A stretch of 64,000 nt of DNA from Brachyhypopomus gauderio (Eukaryota > Chordata > Actinopteri > Gymnotiformes > Hypopomidae). Positions 21,348-33,651 of the stretch are shown here, in pieces. The notes beneath the pieces were generated by a model that had not been told where the DNA came from, ran no database searches, and saw nothing but the letters and a program-made list of their open reading frames with translations. The stretch covers positions 310,001-374,000 of the forward strand of contig NW_027506917.1 of assembly GCF_052324685.1 (NCBI RefSeq), written 5' to 3'. Both the position numbers and the translations under genes were made by a program. Within the stretch, counting starts at the first letter, position 1, and each line of letters starts with the position of its first letter.

Positions 21348-22926
21348 CACTGCTCAAAAAAATAAAGGGAACCCTTAAACAACACAATATAATTCCAAGT
21401 CAACCACACTTCTGTGAAACCAACCTGTTCAGTTAGGAAGCAACACTGATTGTGAATCAATTTAACCTGCTGTTGTGCAAATGGAATAGACAACAGGTAG
21501 AAATGAGAGGCAATTAGCAAGACCCCCCCCCCCCCCCCCCCCCCTATAAAGGAGTGGTTCTGCAGGTGGGGACCACAGACCACTTCTCAGTACCTATGCT
21601 TTCTGGATGATGTTTTGGTCACTTTTGAATGTTGGTGGTCCTTTCACACTCGTGGTAGCATGAGACGGACTCTACAACCCACACGAGTGGCTCAGGTAGT
21701 GCAGCTCATCCAGGATGGCACATCAATGCGAGCTGTGGCAAGAAGGTTTGCTATGTCTGTCAGCGTAGTGTCCAGAGGCTGGAGGCGCTACCAGGAGACA
21801 GGCCAGTACACCAGGAGACGTGGAGGAGGCCGTAGGAGGGCAACAACCCAGCAGCAGGACCGCTACCTCCGCCTTTGTGCAAGCAGGAACAGGAGGAGCA
21901 CTGCCAGAGCCCTGCAAAATGACCTCCAGCAGGCCACAAATGTGCATGTGTCTGCACAAGCGGTTAGAAACCGACTCCATGAGGATGGTATGAGGGACCG
22001 ACGTCCACAGATGGGGGGTTGTGCTTACAGCCCAACACCGTGCAGGACGCTTGGCATTTGCCAGAGAACACCAGGATTGGCAAATTCGCCACTGGCACCT
22101 TGTGCTCTTCACAGATGAAAACAGGTTCACACTGAGCACGTGACAGACATAACATGAGACGCCGTGGAGAGCGATCTGCTGCCTGCAACATCCTTCAGCA
22201 TGACCGGTTTGGCAGTGGGTCAGTAATGGTGTGGGGTGGCATTTCATTGGAGGGCCACACAGCCCTCCATGTGCACACCAGAGGTAGCCTGACTGCCATT
22301 AGGTACCGAGATGAGATCCTCAGACCCCTTGTGAGACCATATGCTGGTTGGCCCTGGGTTCCTCCTAATGCAGGACAATGTTAGACCTCATGTGGCTGGA
22401 GTGTGTCAGCAGTTCCTGCAATGTGAAGGCATTGAAGCTATGGACTGGCCCGCCCGTTCCCCAGACCTGATTGAGCACATCTGGGACATCATGTCTCACT
22501 CCATCCACCAACGTCACGTTGCACCACAGACTGTCCAGGAGTTGGCGGATGCTTTAGTCCAGGTCTGGGAGGTGATCCCTCAGGAGACCATCTGCCACTT
22601 CATCAGGAGCATGCCCAGGCGTTGTAGGGAGGTCATACAGGCATGTGGAGGCCACACACAATACTGAGCCTCATTTTGACTTGTTTTAAGGACATTACAT
22701 CAAAAGTTGGATCAGCCTGTAGTGTGTTTTTCCACTTTAATTTTGTGTGTGGCTCCAAATCCCGGCCTCCATTGGTTAATAAATGTGATTTCCATTGATG
22801 ATTTTTGTGTGATTTTGTTGTCAGCACATTCAACTTTGTACAGAACAAAGTATTCAATGAGAATATTTCATTCATTCAGATCTAGGATGTGTTATTTGAG
22901 TGTTCCCTTTATTTTTTTGAGCAGTG
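21348..22926 (+). mobile_element. Second Tc1-like transposon, copy 1
   Basis: The terminal inverted repeats are CACTGCTCAAAAAAATAAAG on the left and its complement ending TTTTTTTGAGCAGTG on the right, flanked by TA at 21,346-21,347 and 22,927-22,928. The length is 1,579 bp. A 20-plus C run at 21,523-21,544 is only 7 C in copy 2. Confidence 0.92.
21660..22667 (+). pseudogene. Tc1-like transposase pseudogene, copy 1
   Basis: It begins [20 protein letters not shown] with a helix-turn-helix ([20 protein letters not shown]) and an Arg-rich GRRRATT linker. The first catalytic Asp is in LFTDENRF and the second block reads LMQDNVRPHVAG. The third reads SPDLIEHIWD and lacks the Asn-Pro normally seen before Ile-Glu. 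At least three frame changes (near 22,010, 22,140 and 22,370) and internal stops break it, so it is inactive. The family is confirmed by the flanking inverted repeats. Confidence 0.85.
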
Positions 22927-25900
22927 TATAATAAGTATGAACTCCTAATAATTATATTATTTCTTTAAGTGATAGAATATTTAAAAGGTAATCACAGTAA
23001 ATAGTATATGTCTTTTATATCCAGCAGTTTCAAAAACTGAGGAAATAAGGGATGAGGATACAGAGAGAAGGGAAAGTGAGATTGAACAAAGAGAGAACAT
23101 GGCTAGTGAGGAGAGACAGGGAGAGCTAATACAACCCAGTGAGCCAGCAGCCAGTCAGCATAACCATCAGCCAGAAGCCAGCCAATCAGAGCTATTGAAA
23201 AAATTAAAGAGACAAGAAAGAATCATGAGGAAAACAAAGGCAGCACTACAAAAAATAAGGAAGGAAAATGCCACTCTCAAGAGACACTGAAAGTTAGGGA
23301 CACAAAACTGATCAAAAGATCAAATGAAAGCATTAGGCAGACTAACCACAAAAGGGATGAAATTGAGCAATGAGACAATTAAGAAGGCGTTGAAAATTGG
23401 CTTTACTGCTGGTGGGACAGGTTACAAGACCCTGCAGGAACTGCAATTTCCCCTGCCAGGAATAAGAACCCTACAGAGAAGGATGCAATGCGTTAGATTT
23501 GAGCCTGGTGTGCTGACAGAGGTGTTTGATTTCCTTAAACTGAAGGTAGATGGGTTGACAGAGATTGAACGGGAATGTGTGTTGACCTTGGATGAAATGG
23601 CAATCACACCAAGTGTGGAGTTGCATATGCTTACCGGCAAACTCTACGGTGATGTGACTTTGCCAGGTCACACAGGAGTAGCAACACATGCTTGTGTCTT
23701 TATGCTGGCTGGAAGCACAAACACGGTGGAAGCAAGTAGTGGCATATCAAGTAGTGGCGTATCATTTCACTGGCAATACTACCAACAGAGCACAGTACAG
23801 GCCAATAATTATTGAATTAATACAAAGGGCAGCATCCATAGGGCTACATGTGTTCAACGTCACCACTGACATGGGTAGCCCTAAGCAGGCCATGTGGAGA
23901 TCCTTTGGGGTCAACCTCAATAAAACATCTGGGCCACATCCATCAACACCAGACAGACAACTTTATTTCATGCCTGATGTCCAGAGCCGGCCCTGACCAA
24001 TGTGGTGCCCTAGGCGAGATTTTGGTTGGTGCCCCCTGCATCATCAATCATTGTGTTGATTGTGTCACTATTAAAGAAACAAATAAAAAGCAAATGACTT
24101 AAATATTACCATATAACAAGCAATAAATATAAAGGTGTTGCACAAAAAATATTTTAAAACTATTTTACATAACGTAGTGCAGAGAACAACTTTTAAATAT
24201 TAATAATAAATTTAAAATAAAAATAAAAAAACTACCACCAGTGCAAATCAGGGCAATTTGCCTACTGCAACATTATTATTTCAAAAGTGCATTCGCAATG
24301 AACAGAGGGTTAGTATGTATTTATTTTAAGCTAAGCTAATCATAGCACCTCCTAGGATTGGGCAGTATGATGACTCTTTTCACCAAGATCATACAGAGGG
24401 GAAAAAGCCACAATGACAATTGAGTGTTGTGAGTCAAGCGAGCTGGTTTCAAAGAAAAACACAACAGCTACAGATTGGCAACATTTTGGATTTGTTTCAA
24501 ATAAAAAGGAGACCATTGGAGCACGCCCCCACGATTTTAATTCGATAATATGATTGGTTGATAAAACTGCCAATCTATAATAAAAGCTCTCAATGTAAAA
24601 GGGCCTTTCTCTCTTTTACCTAGAAACAACGGTGTGAAATATTCTGATTGGTAGATTTTTTATTTCACTGCTGAGGTTGTTTTCCAGCACAAGTACGAAA
24701 AGTGGATTTGAAAGCCGATTTATAGGAAAAATACAAATTATTGGTGAAGCGTTATTAACATATATTACATATAATAGATAAAGCATCCTTTTTAAGATCA
24801 ATTAACCTTCAGAGAAGGCGTTGAAGTCCCTGACGATTCGCCAATGGTATAGTGTTAATTCACCACATATTGCCATTATATTACCTGTTTTTCTGCCTTT
24901 TTGAGGTCTTTACAGGGAGATGTCACTCACTCTGTGGTGTACAGAGAAACAGTAACGAGGTGCGCAGAGCGCGCGGGAGGGCGGGTTGGCGCGCGGGTGA
25001 TAGGTGTCGTGTGTTGTTATTATAAGAATTATTAATTTGACTAATATTATTAAACAATGAAATTATGATTATGTGGACTTTGCTTGTTTTCACATTTATT
25101 AATTGTTCATTTGTTAAAAATAAAAACCGCATGCACGCGAGCGCCCCCCTGGACAGCCGGCGCCCCTAGCATTTGCCTATGTCGCCTAATGGAAGGGCCG
25201 GCCCAGCTGATGTCCCACATCTGGTAAAGAGCTTAAAACGTGCCCTTGTCCGTGGACATGTGTTCAAAATTCCTGAGGACATTGTAAACAAAGAGAACCT
25301 CCTCTCTAATGAGGTTTCAGTGGTCCCTATTAAAGACCTAGTGGCCTTTCAGGAAGGGATGGCATTAAAAATAGCTCCACATCTGTCAGCTGCAGCCATC
25401 GAGCCAAGTCACTTTGACAAGATGAAGGTTGGTCCTGCTCTAAATGTATTCAGTAAGGCAACAAGTGCTGGGCTGAAACACATGGTGCAGCAAGAAAAAC
25501 GCCCTCTGTCCTACACAACTACAGCGTGGCTACTGGAGCAAGTTGATCATTGGTTCAATCAAATGTCATCTCGTCATCCAATTAGGGCCTTGAGCAGACT
25601 GAAGATGGAGGAGTAGCAAAAGGCCATCACCTTCCTCCAGGACATTGTCCATCTGTTCCGTGGGATGAAGATTGGTCAGAAGGGACACTGGAAGCCTGTT
25701 CAGACTGGGGTGATAATGGCAACAACATCAATTTTAGCCATACGAGAAGAGATGCTGACTAGAGGACACAGGTTTGTGTTAACATCAAGTTTCACACAAG
25801 ACTGCCTTGAAAATACCTTCAGCTGTGTGAGGTCTAAAAATCCTGTCCCAACTCCAGTGGAATTCCATCGTGCACTGAGGATCATATCTGTGGGACAGTT

Positions 25901-26700
25901 CCTCACAGCCATCAGGTCTGGGAGCTACCTGGAAAACAACAGTAGCTTTTTGGCAGACTTCTTGGACACAGTGGAGCAAAATGTCATACCATCAGTCAGA
26001 GTGGAACAGCTAATGGCGGTCAACAGAGCTGCACCTGACCTCACAAAGAGCGAGAAATGCATTCTCTTCCATCTTGCTGGCTACATCGTCCACAAGGTCA
26101 TCAGGTTTGCCGGCATCTGTGAAAAATGCAAAATTGCAGCACAGCACAGTGATGACAATCCTGCTGGAGAAAACAGCATCTTATTGAACTTAAAAGAGTT
26201 CAAGGCAGGTGCTCTTTGTCATCCTTCCCAAGACGCATATGATTTCATTCACCAAATTGAGGAACTATTTAGGAACAAGACTGGTTCCTGCCTCATGGAA
26301 CTCCCTGATGCAGTGAGGGTCTTGGAGAAACAAGCTCAGGCACTTTACAGTAAGCTTCCAGCTTGCTGTGGAGTACAAGACAAAATCATGAAAAGATTCA
26401 TACGGCTAAGGTTGAGAATTGAGGCAGCAACAATACCAAATGACAGAAAGAAGAAACAGTTAAAAGATGGTCATTTTGGAAGCAAGAGCCAATCCAGAAA
26501 GTTGAAAAACAACTCCAAGAGCCAAGCTTCAAAATCCGGCAACCCCTAAACAGCTCCAAATGTGCCATCAAGCCCATTAGTCACTCCAACAGAAACATTT
26601 GGACTAATCATTGCTCCTACAAATGCTCCAGCCCCCCCAGCCAACATCACTACTCCTACACTCCTACAGCCAACATACGGCAGTGTAATAAACATTGATT
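22927..26700 (+). pseudogene. P-element/THAP9-type transposase, element A (interrupted)
   Basis: An exon opening at 23,025 after an intron-like stretch encodes an acidic leader and a coiled coil (LLKKLKRQERIMRKTKAALQ). The frame then changes to TIKKALKIGFTAGGTGYKTL, an RNase-H-like part with VLTLDEMAI, and VFNVTTDMGSPKQAMWRSFG, the GTP-binding-insertion style of P-element transposases. After the hAT at 23,982-25,206 the protein resumes at PHLVKSLKRALV. It passes a single in-frame TAG (25,614-25,616) and runs to FTQDCLENTFSCVRSKNPVP and a stop near 26,549, with AATAAA at 26,687. The THAP DNA-binding exon seen in element B is missing here because homology begins exactly at the Tc1 right end. 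It is inactive. Confidence 0.85.
23982..25206. mobile_element. hAT element inserted in P-element A
   Basis: The left end is CAGAGCCGGCCCTGA and the right end is the complement of CTGGGCCGGCCCTTC. The 1,225-bp element is bounded by the 8-bp duplication CTGATGTC at 23,974-23,981 and 25,207-25,214. No transposase frame is present inside, so it is non-autonomous. A GC-rich patch (GCGCGCGGGAGGGCGGG) lies near 24,970. Removing the element and one duplication rejoins the host transposase frame exactly. Confidence 0.93.
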
Positions 26701-27689
26701 TCTTATTGCTATTTGAAACTTACCTTGTTGTGTTTTCAATCTCATCATGGTCAGCACCCAATTATCCCACAGCAGGCAACTAATATACACCAACAAGATA
26801 AATTAAATACAACATAAATAATACAATAATAGAATACAAGTCTAGTATGGTTACATATGATTACATATATCATACTGTACTATAACATTTTAGTATGTTG
26901 TATTCCTCTTTAGTCTTGTAAGATTCATTGATCAAAAGTGCCACCCTAGTTTCAACTTATCTTGTGTTTTCAATCTCTCTTGATGACCTTCCCTCTCCCT
27001 TTGCCATCAATCCAAAGTCTGCTGAGCATAATACAGATAATAGTCAACAGAATAACAAAACCTACAAACACTTGATCTATAAATTACTGTTGTGTACTAT
27101 TTAGAAGTCTTAAATATGCATTCTAATCAATATCAGCAGTGATGTATCACAAGAACGGCTCTCCTACTTATTGTGCGTTAGCTTAACGTTAGCTGGTACT
27201 CCAAAATGGATATCCTCATTTCAGCTGCTCGACCCAACACACTCTACAATCACACTCAAATGTTATATTTAACCAATACTTAGCTGCCCCGCAAAAACAT
27301 TGCGTTTAGGTGAAATGGCATTAAGAGTGGAATTTACAATTAATAGGCTGTCAGTGGTTAATGTGAAATCTCGCTAACCGTATTCACGTTGCCTTAGCAT
27401 ACATTTAGTTCCCTAAATCTGCTTATTAAGAGGTGGATAATTCACTAAAATATTTTAATGCACATGTTAATTTGATTCTGATGTCCTTATAATACACAAT
27501 CTGATTTTTTAAGCGTACTAACCTGTAAAAGTGTATCACAGATGGTCCACTGCTCCAGTTTGACTGCGCTGCTCGTATTTGCTGCTAACTTCCGGGAACT
27601 ATTGACAGGCTCCACGATCCGCCATTGCTGTAAAAAAAACTGCTCTAAAAAACTACCCCAAATATGTTTTGAACTACAAATGAATTAAA
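26701..27689. other. No gene recognised; possible minus-strand first exon
   Basis: On the minus strand, from about 27,640 to 27,524, the sequence reads AATGGCGGATCGTGGAGCCT and runs on to TTTTACAG followed by GTTAGT, which looks like a short 5' exon with a splice donor. No downstream partner was identified. Confidence 0.35.
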
Positions 27690-27950
27690 AAATTTAAATT
27701 TTCTAGTGGTATTTCTAGCTACAAATGGGGACATCTCCTGGGCATATTTCTGTGCCTTTAGCCCCCGTTTGTGCTTGGCAGATTGTTCGTGCTGACGGAC
27801 ATCGTTCCTTCCCCCATGAGAGACACTAAAATCACAGCTACATATCTTACAGAATGAGTAGCTATGCCCCTTCATGCTCCTCTTTAGGAAAGTAAATTCC
27901 CTGTCCCATTCGTCAAGGTACTCACACGTACGCTTAGCTTTTTAGGCAGG
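27690..27950 (-). pseudogene. BED-finger hAT-derived fragment
   Basis: The minus strand reads CEYLDEWDREFTFLKRSMKG, then YSFCKICSCDFSVSHGGRND and VRQHEQSAKHKR. This is a Cys2-His2 BED/zinc-finger start typical of hAT-derived proteins (ZMYM/SCAND3-like). It loses similarity after MSPFVAR. Only the N-terminal finger survives. Confidence 0.6.
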
Positions 27951-28241
27951 ACTGCCTTCTCTCGTTAAACCCATCTTTGATTTGTTGTTCCAGGTCTGCT
28001 CCCAATGTCGACACTAAGAGAGAGAGGAGAAAAAGACAGGAGAAAATGATTATTATGAGTATTGATGTGATATGAATTTGAACTTGTTGCACAGCCTTGG
28101 TTGTTTTTTATATGTGTAATGAGTGTATACATATCCAGTAAGTGTTCTCTAATACTGTGTATTCACCCACTATGGGATATGTATATGGGTAGACAAAACT
28201 GAGTTGTCATGCGTGAGGAGTAAACTCACATCACTCTGCAG

Positions 28242-29300
28242 GCACATTTTGAGGCAGAGCAGTTCATCAGAACCAAACAGGGCAAGACCAGGCTGAGAGC
28301 AGATGCTGTTCCCACCATTTTTGTGCATCGCCCCGCACTCAGAAAGAGGAAGCCCCCTGCACTACGATGCACCACTGGACCTGTAAAGACAGGGCCCACA
28401 GCTGCTGATCATAGCTATAGTGTTAGAAGTGACCCAGGTATAATAAGTATGAACTCCTAATAATTATATTATTTCTTTAAGTGATAGAATATTTAAAAGG
28501 TAATCACACTAAATAGTATATGTCTTTTATATCCAGCAGTTTCAAAAACTGAGGAAATAAGGGATGAGGATACAGAGAGAAGGGAAAGTGAGATTGAACA
28601 AAGAGAGAACATGGCTAGTGAGGAGAGACAGGGAGAGCTAATACAACCCAGTGAGCCAGCAGCCAGTCAGCATAACCATCAGCCAGAAGCCAGCCAATCA
28701 GAGCTATTGAAAAAATTAAAGAGACAAGAAAGAATCATGAGGAAAACAAAGGCAGCACTACAAAAAATAAGGAAGGAAAATGCCACTCTCAAGAGACACT
28801 GAAAGTTAGGGACACAAAACTTAAGAAAACGTTTTCAAAAGATCAAATGAAAGCATTAGGCAGACTAACCACAAAAGGGATGAAATAGAGCAATGAGACA
28901 ATTAAGAAGGCGTTGAAAATTGGCTTTACTGCTGGTGGGACAGGTTACAAGACCCTGCAGGAACTGCAAATTCCCCTGCCAGGAATAAGAACCCTACAGA
29001 GAAGGATACAATGCGTTAGATTTGAGCCTGGTGTGCTGACAGAGGTGTTTGATTTCCTTAAACTGAAGGTAGATGGGTTGACAGAGATTGAACGGGAATG
29101 TGTGTTGACCTTGGATGAAATGGCAATCACACCAAGTGTGGAGTTGCATATGCTTACCGGCAAACTCTACGGTGATGTGACTTTGCCAGGTCACACAGGA
29201 GTAGCATGCTTGTGTCTTTATGCTGGCTGGAAACACAAACACGGTGGAAGCAAGTAGTGGCATATCATTTCACTGGCAATACTACCAACGGAGCACAGTA
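28242..29300 (+). pseudogene. P-element/THAP9-type transposase, element B (5' part)
   Basis: An exon at 28,242-28,437, bounded by TGCAG and GTATAA, reads AHFEAEQFIRT and ADAVPTIFVHRP, the conserved AVPT-bearing end of a THAP zinc-finger domain. After an intron it matches element A (22,927 to about 23,800 equals 28,439-29,300) at roughly 99 percent. It includes the same frame break after the coiled coil and the block VLTLDEMAITPSVELHMLTG. It stops abruptly at the inverted-repeat block starting 29,301. The zinc-coordinating first THAP exon was not found. It is inactive. Confidence 0.8.
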
Positions 29301-29435
29301 CACTAAAAAAAAAATCGTAAAAAAACGGTAAACGACTGGCAGCAGCGGCTGCCAAACAAAAACTTTAATTTTAAAGTAAAAAACCCTGATTTAAATTAAG
29401 TGGAAGAACAATAAATTTACAGAAAAATTCATTAA

Positions 29436-29815
29436 ACATTCTGCAGAAATACCGTTATTTTACAGATTTTTCCTGGATTATTATGATTTAGCACTTTTAA
29501 TAAAGTGACAGCACTAATATTTTTGCAGAGAAATATTGTTATTTTACAACTTTTCCCTGAATTATTACAATTAAGCACTTTCAATAAAGTGACAGTACTA
29601 AAAGTTTTGCAGAGAAATACCTTTATTTTACAACTTTTCCCTAAATTATTACAATTAAACACTTTCAATAAAGTGACAGCACTAATAGTTTTGCAGAGAA
29701 ATACCTTTATTTTACAACTTTTCCCTGAATTAGTACAATTAAGCACTTTCAATAAAGTGACAGCACAAAAAGTTCTGCAGAGAAGTACCGTAATTTTACA
29801 GATTTTTCCTGTCCA
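29436..29815. repeat. 84-bp tandem repeat, about 4.5 units
   Basis: The unit core TCAATAAAGTGACAG recurs at 29,497, 29,581, 29,665 and 29,749, a strict 84-bp period. Because 84 is 28 codons, both strands stay open as repetitive frames, which explains long but meaningless ORFs here. Confidence 0.9.
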
Positions 29816-30056
29816 TATTCATCGTGACTTCCAGGACAAACTCAAATGTGGAATGCAAACTGCAAAGTTATTTTATACAAATGAAAAAGTATATTATACC
29901 AATGTTGAGCACCTCAATGTCCTCTATCATCACTTTTAATCATTTAAATCCCCAGGACTGTACTCAGTGTCTTTCTCCATCACCAATATCAGTAGCCTGA
30001 ACACAACTACAAACACATAACACTGATGTGACATGAAAGATACACTCCTTCTCATT

Positions 30057-30110
30057 TACATGTAGGACATTTAGCAGACACTCTTATCCAGAGCGCCTTA
30101 CGAAGTGCTT
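30057..30110. repeat. Conserved fish repeat core
   Basis: It contains ACATTTAGCAGACACTCTTA followed by TCCAGAGCGCCTTACG. This core recurs widely in fish interspersed repeats. It abuts the minus-strand LINE fragment. Confidence 0.5.
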
Positions 30111-30429
30111 TGCCATCTGTTCACAGAATTAATTCTAAATAGTACATAGATAGGTCAGAATTCAAGATACCCTCGAACCAGAATACTACTAAACTACAGA
30201 AATCAATGCAAATACCTAGAAGTACACAAAAACATAGGCTGAATATTGCTAAACTACAGAAATTAAAATGGATACCTACAAGAAATGCAAACTCACATAG
30301 GTACTATATCATACAACGGAAACAACTATGACAAGTGCTAGAGATTTAGTCTGTTCTACAGATGAGTCTTCAGTCATTTGAAGACTGCTAAGGACTCTGC
30401 AGTCTGGACAGTCAATGGAAGCTCATTCC

Positions 30430-30960
30430 ACTATCTCGGAGCCAGGACAGGTCTTGAAGTTTGTTTTCCGTGAGACTTTAAGCATGGCGTTTTAAGCCAA
30501 GCCGTACTTGAGGTTCAAAGTACTCAAGGTTTGGATGGGGCTTTGACCATGGCCATCATGTAGGGAGGGGTTGGTCCATTTTTGGCTTTGCAAGCAAGCA
30601 TCGAGGTTTTAGATCTGATGTATGCAGCTACTGGAAGGCAGTAAAGAGAATGCAGCACTGGAGTGACATGTGAACTTGGGGAGATTGAAGACCAGTCATG
30701 CTGCTGCATTCTGGATCAGTTTGTAGAGGTCTGATGACCCATAGAGAAAGATCCGTAAGTAAGCAGTTGCAGTAGTCCAGCTTTGAGATGATGAGAGACT
30801 GTAAAAGCACCTGGGTAGCTCCCTGTGAAAGAAAGGGTTGTATTCTCCGTATGTTGCAGAGAAGAAATCTGCAGGATCTGGTCATTGGCCTCTCAGGAGT
30901 GAAAAGCTGAAGTCTGCCTGTTAAAAAGTTGCAGACAAAATCCAAAGTTAGCTGCTGTTA
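30430..30960 (-). mobile_element. LINE 3' fragment (same family as 1-363)
   Basis: The minus strand reads SLIISKLDYCNCLLTDLSLW, then HVTPVLHSLYCLPVAAYIRS and CKAKNGPTPPYMM. These are the C-terminal thumb and tail of an L2/CR1-like LINE reverse transcriptase. It is frameshifted and more diverged than the copies at 1 and 42,552. Confidence 0.75.
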
Positions 30961-31209
30961 ATTTTGTGCCAATAACATAACAAATATTATAGTACAAATA
31001 TATAGCAAAGCCATTTCAAAAAGGGATCACACTTCTGTGTTATGTTGAATCATGACAATGATAGCACTTAATCTTGGAAAACACATAAACAGTGAAGAGG
31101 GATTCAGGAGGTGGCAGATCCTGAAGATCCAGTGTAGTGATGCAGCAGGGAGAGCCACTCACCTCAACATAATGGCCAGATTGATTTGTACTGTGAGCTA
31201 GGCTGTGAT

Positions 31210-31278
31210 GCTCCTGCTCTGGGCTGTGTTGCGCTCCTGCTCTGGGCTGTGTTGCGCTCCTGCTCTGGGCTGTGTTGC
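31210..31278. repeat. 23-bp tandem triplication
   Basis: Three identical units of GCTCCTGCTCTGGGCTGTGT plus TGC start at 31,210, 31,233 and 31,256. The first unit begins GCTCCT after TGAT. Confidence 0.92.
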
Positions 31279-33651
31279 GCTGTAGCTCTGTACAGTAAAC
31301 AAAATGTAGGCCAAACTTGGTGCATATAATTTTTTTGCTTTACATATTTAACATATGAGAAAAGCATATTTATTCCCTAAGGGTAAAAATGCAATGGACA
31401 AAATCTTCACAATGATCCCAATAATGGTGTTTTAATTTTTTACACAAACCATACCTGGTCTCCTTCACCCTTTCTTTCTTCAGTGCAGATCTGCATTAGC
31501 TTAACTGAGAAGTGGTCCAGCAGCAACATGAATTTTAATTGCATAGGATTTCCTCCATTAATCTGGAAAGGTTTCGACAAAAAAAATGCTGCAGTTTTAA
31601 GTCTATTCATATTCATTACATATTGTAACGGTGTTGAGTCAGAAGGACCAGAATGAATCATGACACCAATGTTAGCGAACTGTTATTTTATAAGCAACAC
31701 GCTAAAAGCATAAACAAGTGCCAAATACACTGATTCTAATGGGAAAAGGGAGGGGGAACACTAACACATACAACACACATCCAGGGAAACAGGGAACTCA
31801 CCGCGGGTCCTGCTGGGAGGCCTGTAGACTCCACCCCTCGTCGCTGCCCATTGGCGGACGGTACAATATTCAGCCACGCAGAACGTGATGGAGGCGGATT
31901 TTTTAAACCCCATTAATGTCTGCCACTCAAAATACAGATCCAGAGTGCTAAAAATGTAGAAATTACGTCCGATGAGACCGAGACCGAATTTGAGGAACTA
32001 GCTGTCGCTAGATTTAGTTATGTTCAATGAACCTTATAACAAAGACTTGATTACCGCATAGAGCATTATTTAACCCATTATGTATTTAACAGTGACCGAA
32101 TTAAAGTATTTTAAAGCATCGGAAAATATTAGATATTAATATTTTATTGTTTTCATCTTTATCAAATGAAACATTCACGTGAAATGTGTTTTTAAACTGG
32201 GCTAACTAGCTAGTTAACTAGCTAACGTTGGCTTACATAAAGTAAGGACGTTTTCTTACCTGATGTCACCAATAATGCTTCACTTAAATTTTCTTCCTCT
32301 GTGCCCCGTTTCCATCTTATTTTGTTGAATCATCCAACGATAATCCGCTCAAAATAATAATTTGGCAGGTAGATGTAAAATAATCCAGGTAGCCAGCTAG
32401 CCACCACAGCTCGTAGGCTGACCATCAGCACACACTGAAATTTTCAAACATGACCTGAGAGGCGCAAACAGTTGTCATTGGCCAGTTTCCTGAATGACAG
32501 TCAGATTAACCAATTATGGTTAAAAGCAATGAGCTCAAATCACGTTTATTCCCCTAGCCTAGAGATAACATTTATATTTAAGTGGTTGTTCAACTTGTGT
32601 TTTTATTCCAGTGTGTAACTATAGGCACACACATTTTTAAGTTTAAAAGCCTGTTCCATTACAATGTACGTCTACCAGTATATCAGTTCATCTGTCTCTC
32701 AGTGTGTTACAGGTTATTTCCTTGGTTATGTTCAAGTATAGACCCAGTGTTTAGAAATGTTTCTTTTAAAAGTCCAGCGCCCAAACAAACTGCCATTTTC
32801 TATTGCCATTGACTGCACAAGAACTAAAATGAGAACAGACATCAATAGAGATGGAACAATCAACAGAAATCTCCTACAGCCATTACTACAGTTACATACT
32901 TTAGATATGCCAATGTAAAAATCTAATGTCTGAACTGACATTAGGAAGTCACTCTTCATTCTGTAGGCATCATAAAAATGAGCATTTTCAACTGCAGAAA
33001 TTATTTTCAATTACCATCACGTTCTGTGGCAAATTAATATGTCCGAACCTATATATTTTGTTCATTTTTCTCCTGAACATCAATGGATCCTCTGAATTAC
33101 GAGGACGCCTAACAATCAAAATACGAGTATTGATACATGTAAGCCACATTCATTTCTGACATTGAAAATCATGTTTAAACCAGCAGTGCCAAAAGACATA
33201 AGATTTTGATTAAAATGACAGAGAAAAAAACGTTTTAGTTCTTACAGACATAAACCTTTATATAATCAACCGAATGTTTAATTGCAGATAATTGCTGTAA
33301 TTATACATGAATCTGTATATAATTTAAGAAAGCAGAAAAATACCGTATAAATAATACTGTATTATTTCCGTAAAAAAACGAGAAAAGCATGTAACTTGTA
33401 ATTATTGTCATAATACTTAAAATAAAAGACATTTTGTCAAATTACAAATGTCTGTAATTTTACAAAGTTTTGCATACAATTGGAAAAAATGTTAAAATAC
33501 ATTAAATATTTACAGTTATTTTACATAAAATTAGGATTTTTTTTTTTTACAGTGTAAGCTCAATAATTTCTAATTGTTTTAAACCTCGCAAAAACATGGA
33601 CGGATTGTCCTGAGAGACAGACTGCATTAAATATCCTGCCAGCAGCAGAAA

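Larger units (their letters stand above)
29301..33554. mobile_element. 4.25-kb block with CACT...AAAAAA inverted ends
   Basis: The left end is CACTAAAAAAAAAATCGTAA and the right end is the complement of CACTGTAAAAAAAAAAAATC, with TA on both sides, suggesting a TA-targeting DNA transposon. Near the left end a perfect hairpin (GGCAGC AGCG GCTGCC, about 29,338) occurs, as in known fish MITEs. The interior holds a tandem repeat, a LINE fragment and a 23-bp triplication, and no transposase. It may be one composite element or two half-ends of separate MITEs. Confidence 0.4.

Noticed and set aside
21723..22247. 174-codon minus-strand frame
   Set aside because: It is antisense to the second Tc1-like transposase.
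29432..29939. Repetitive 106- and 144-codon frames on both strands
   Set aside because: They are by-products of the 84-bp tandem repeat whose period is a multiple of three.
31210..31278. CRISPR-like short repeats
   Set aside because: The three 23-bp units are contiguous with no spacers, and the genome is a vertebrate one. It is a simple tandem repeat.
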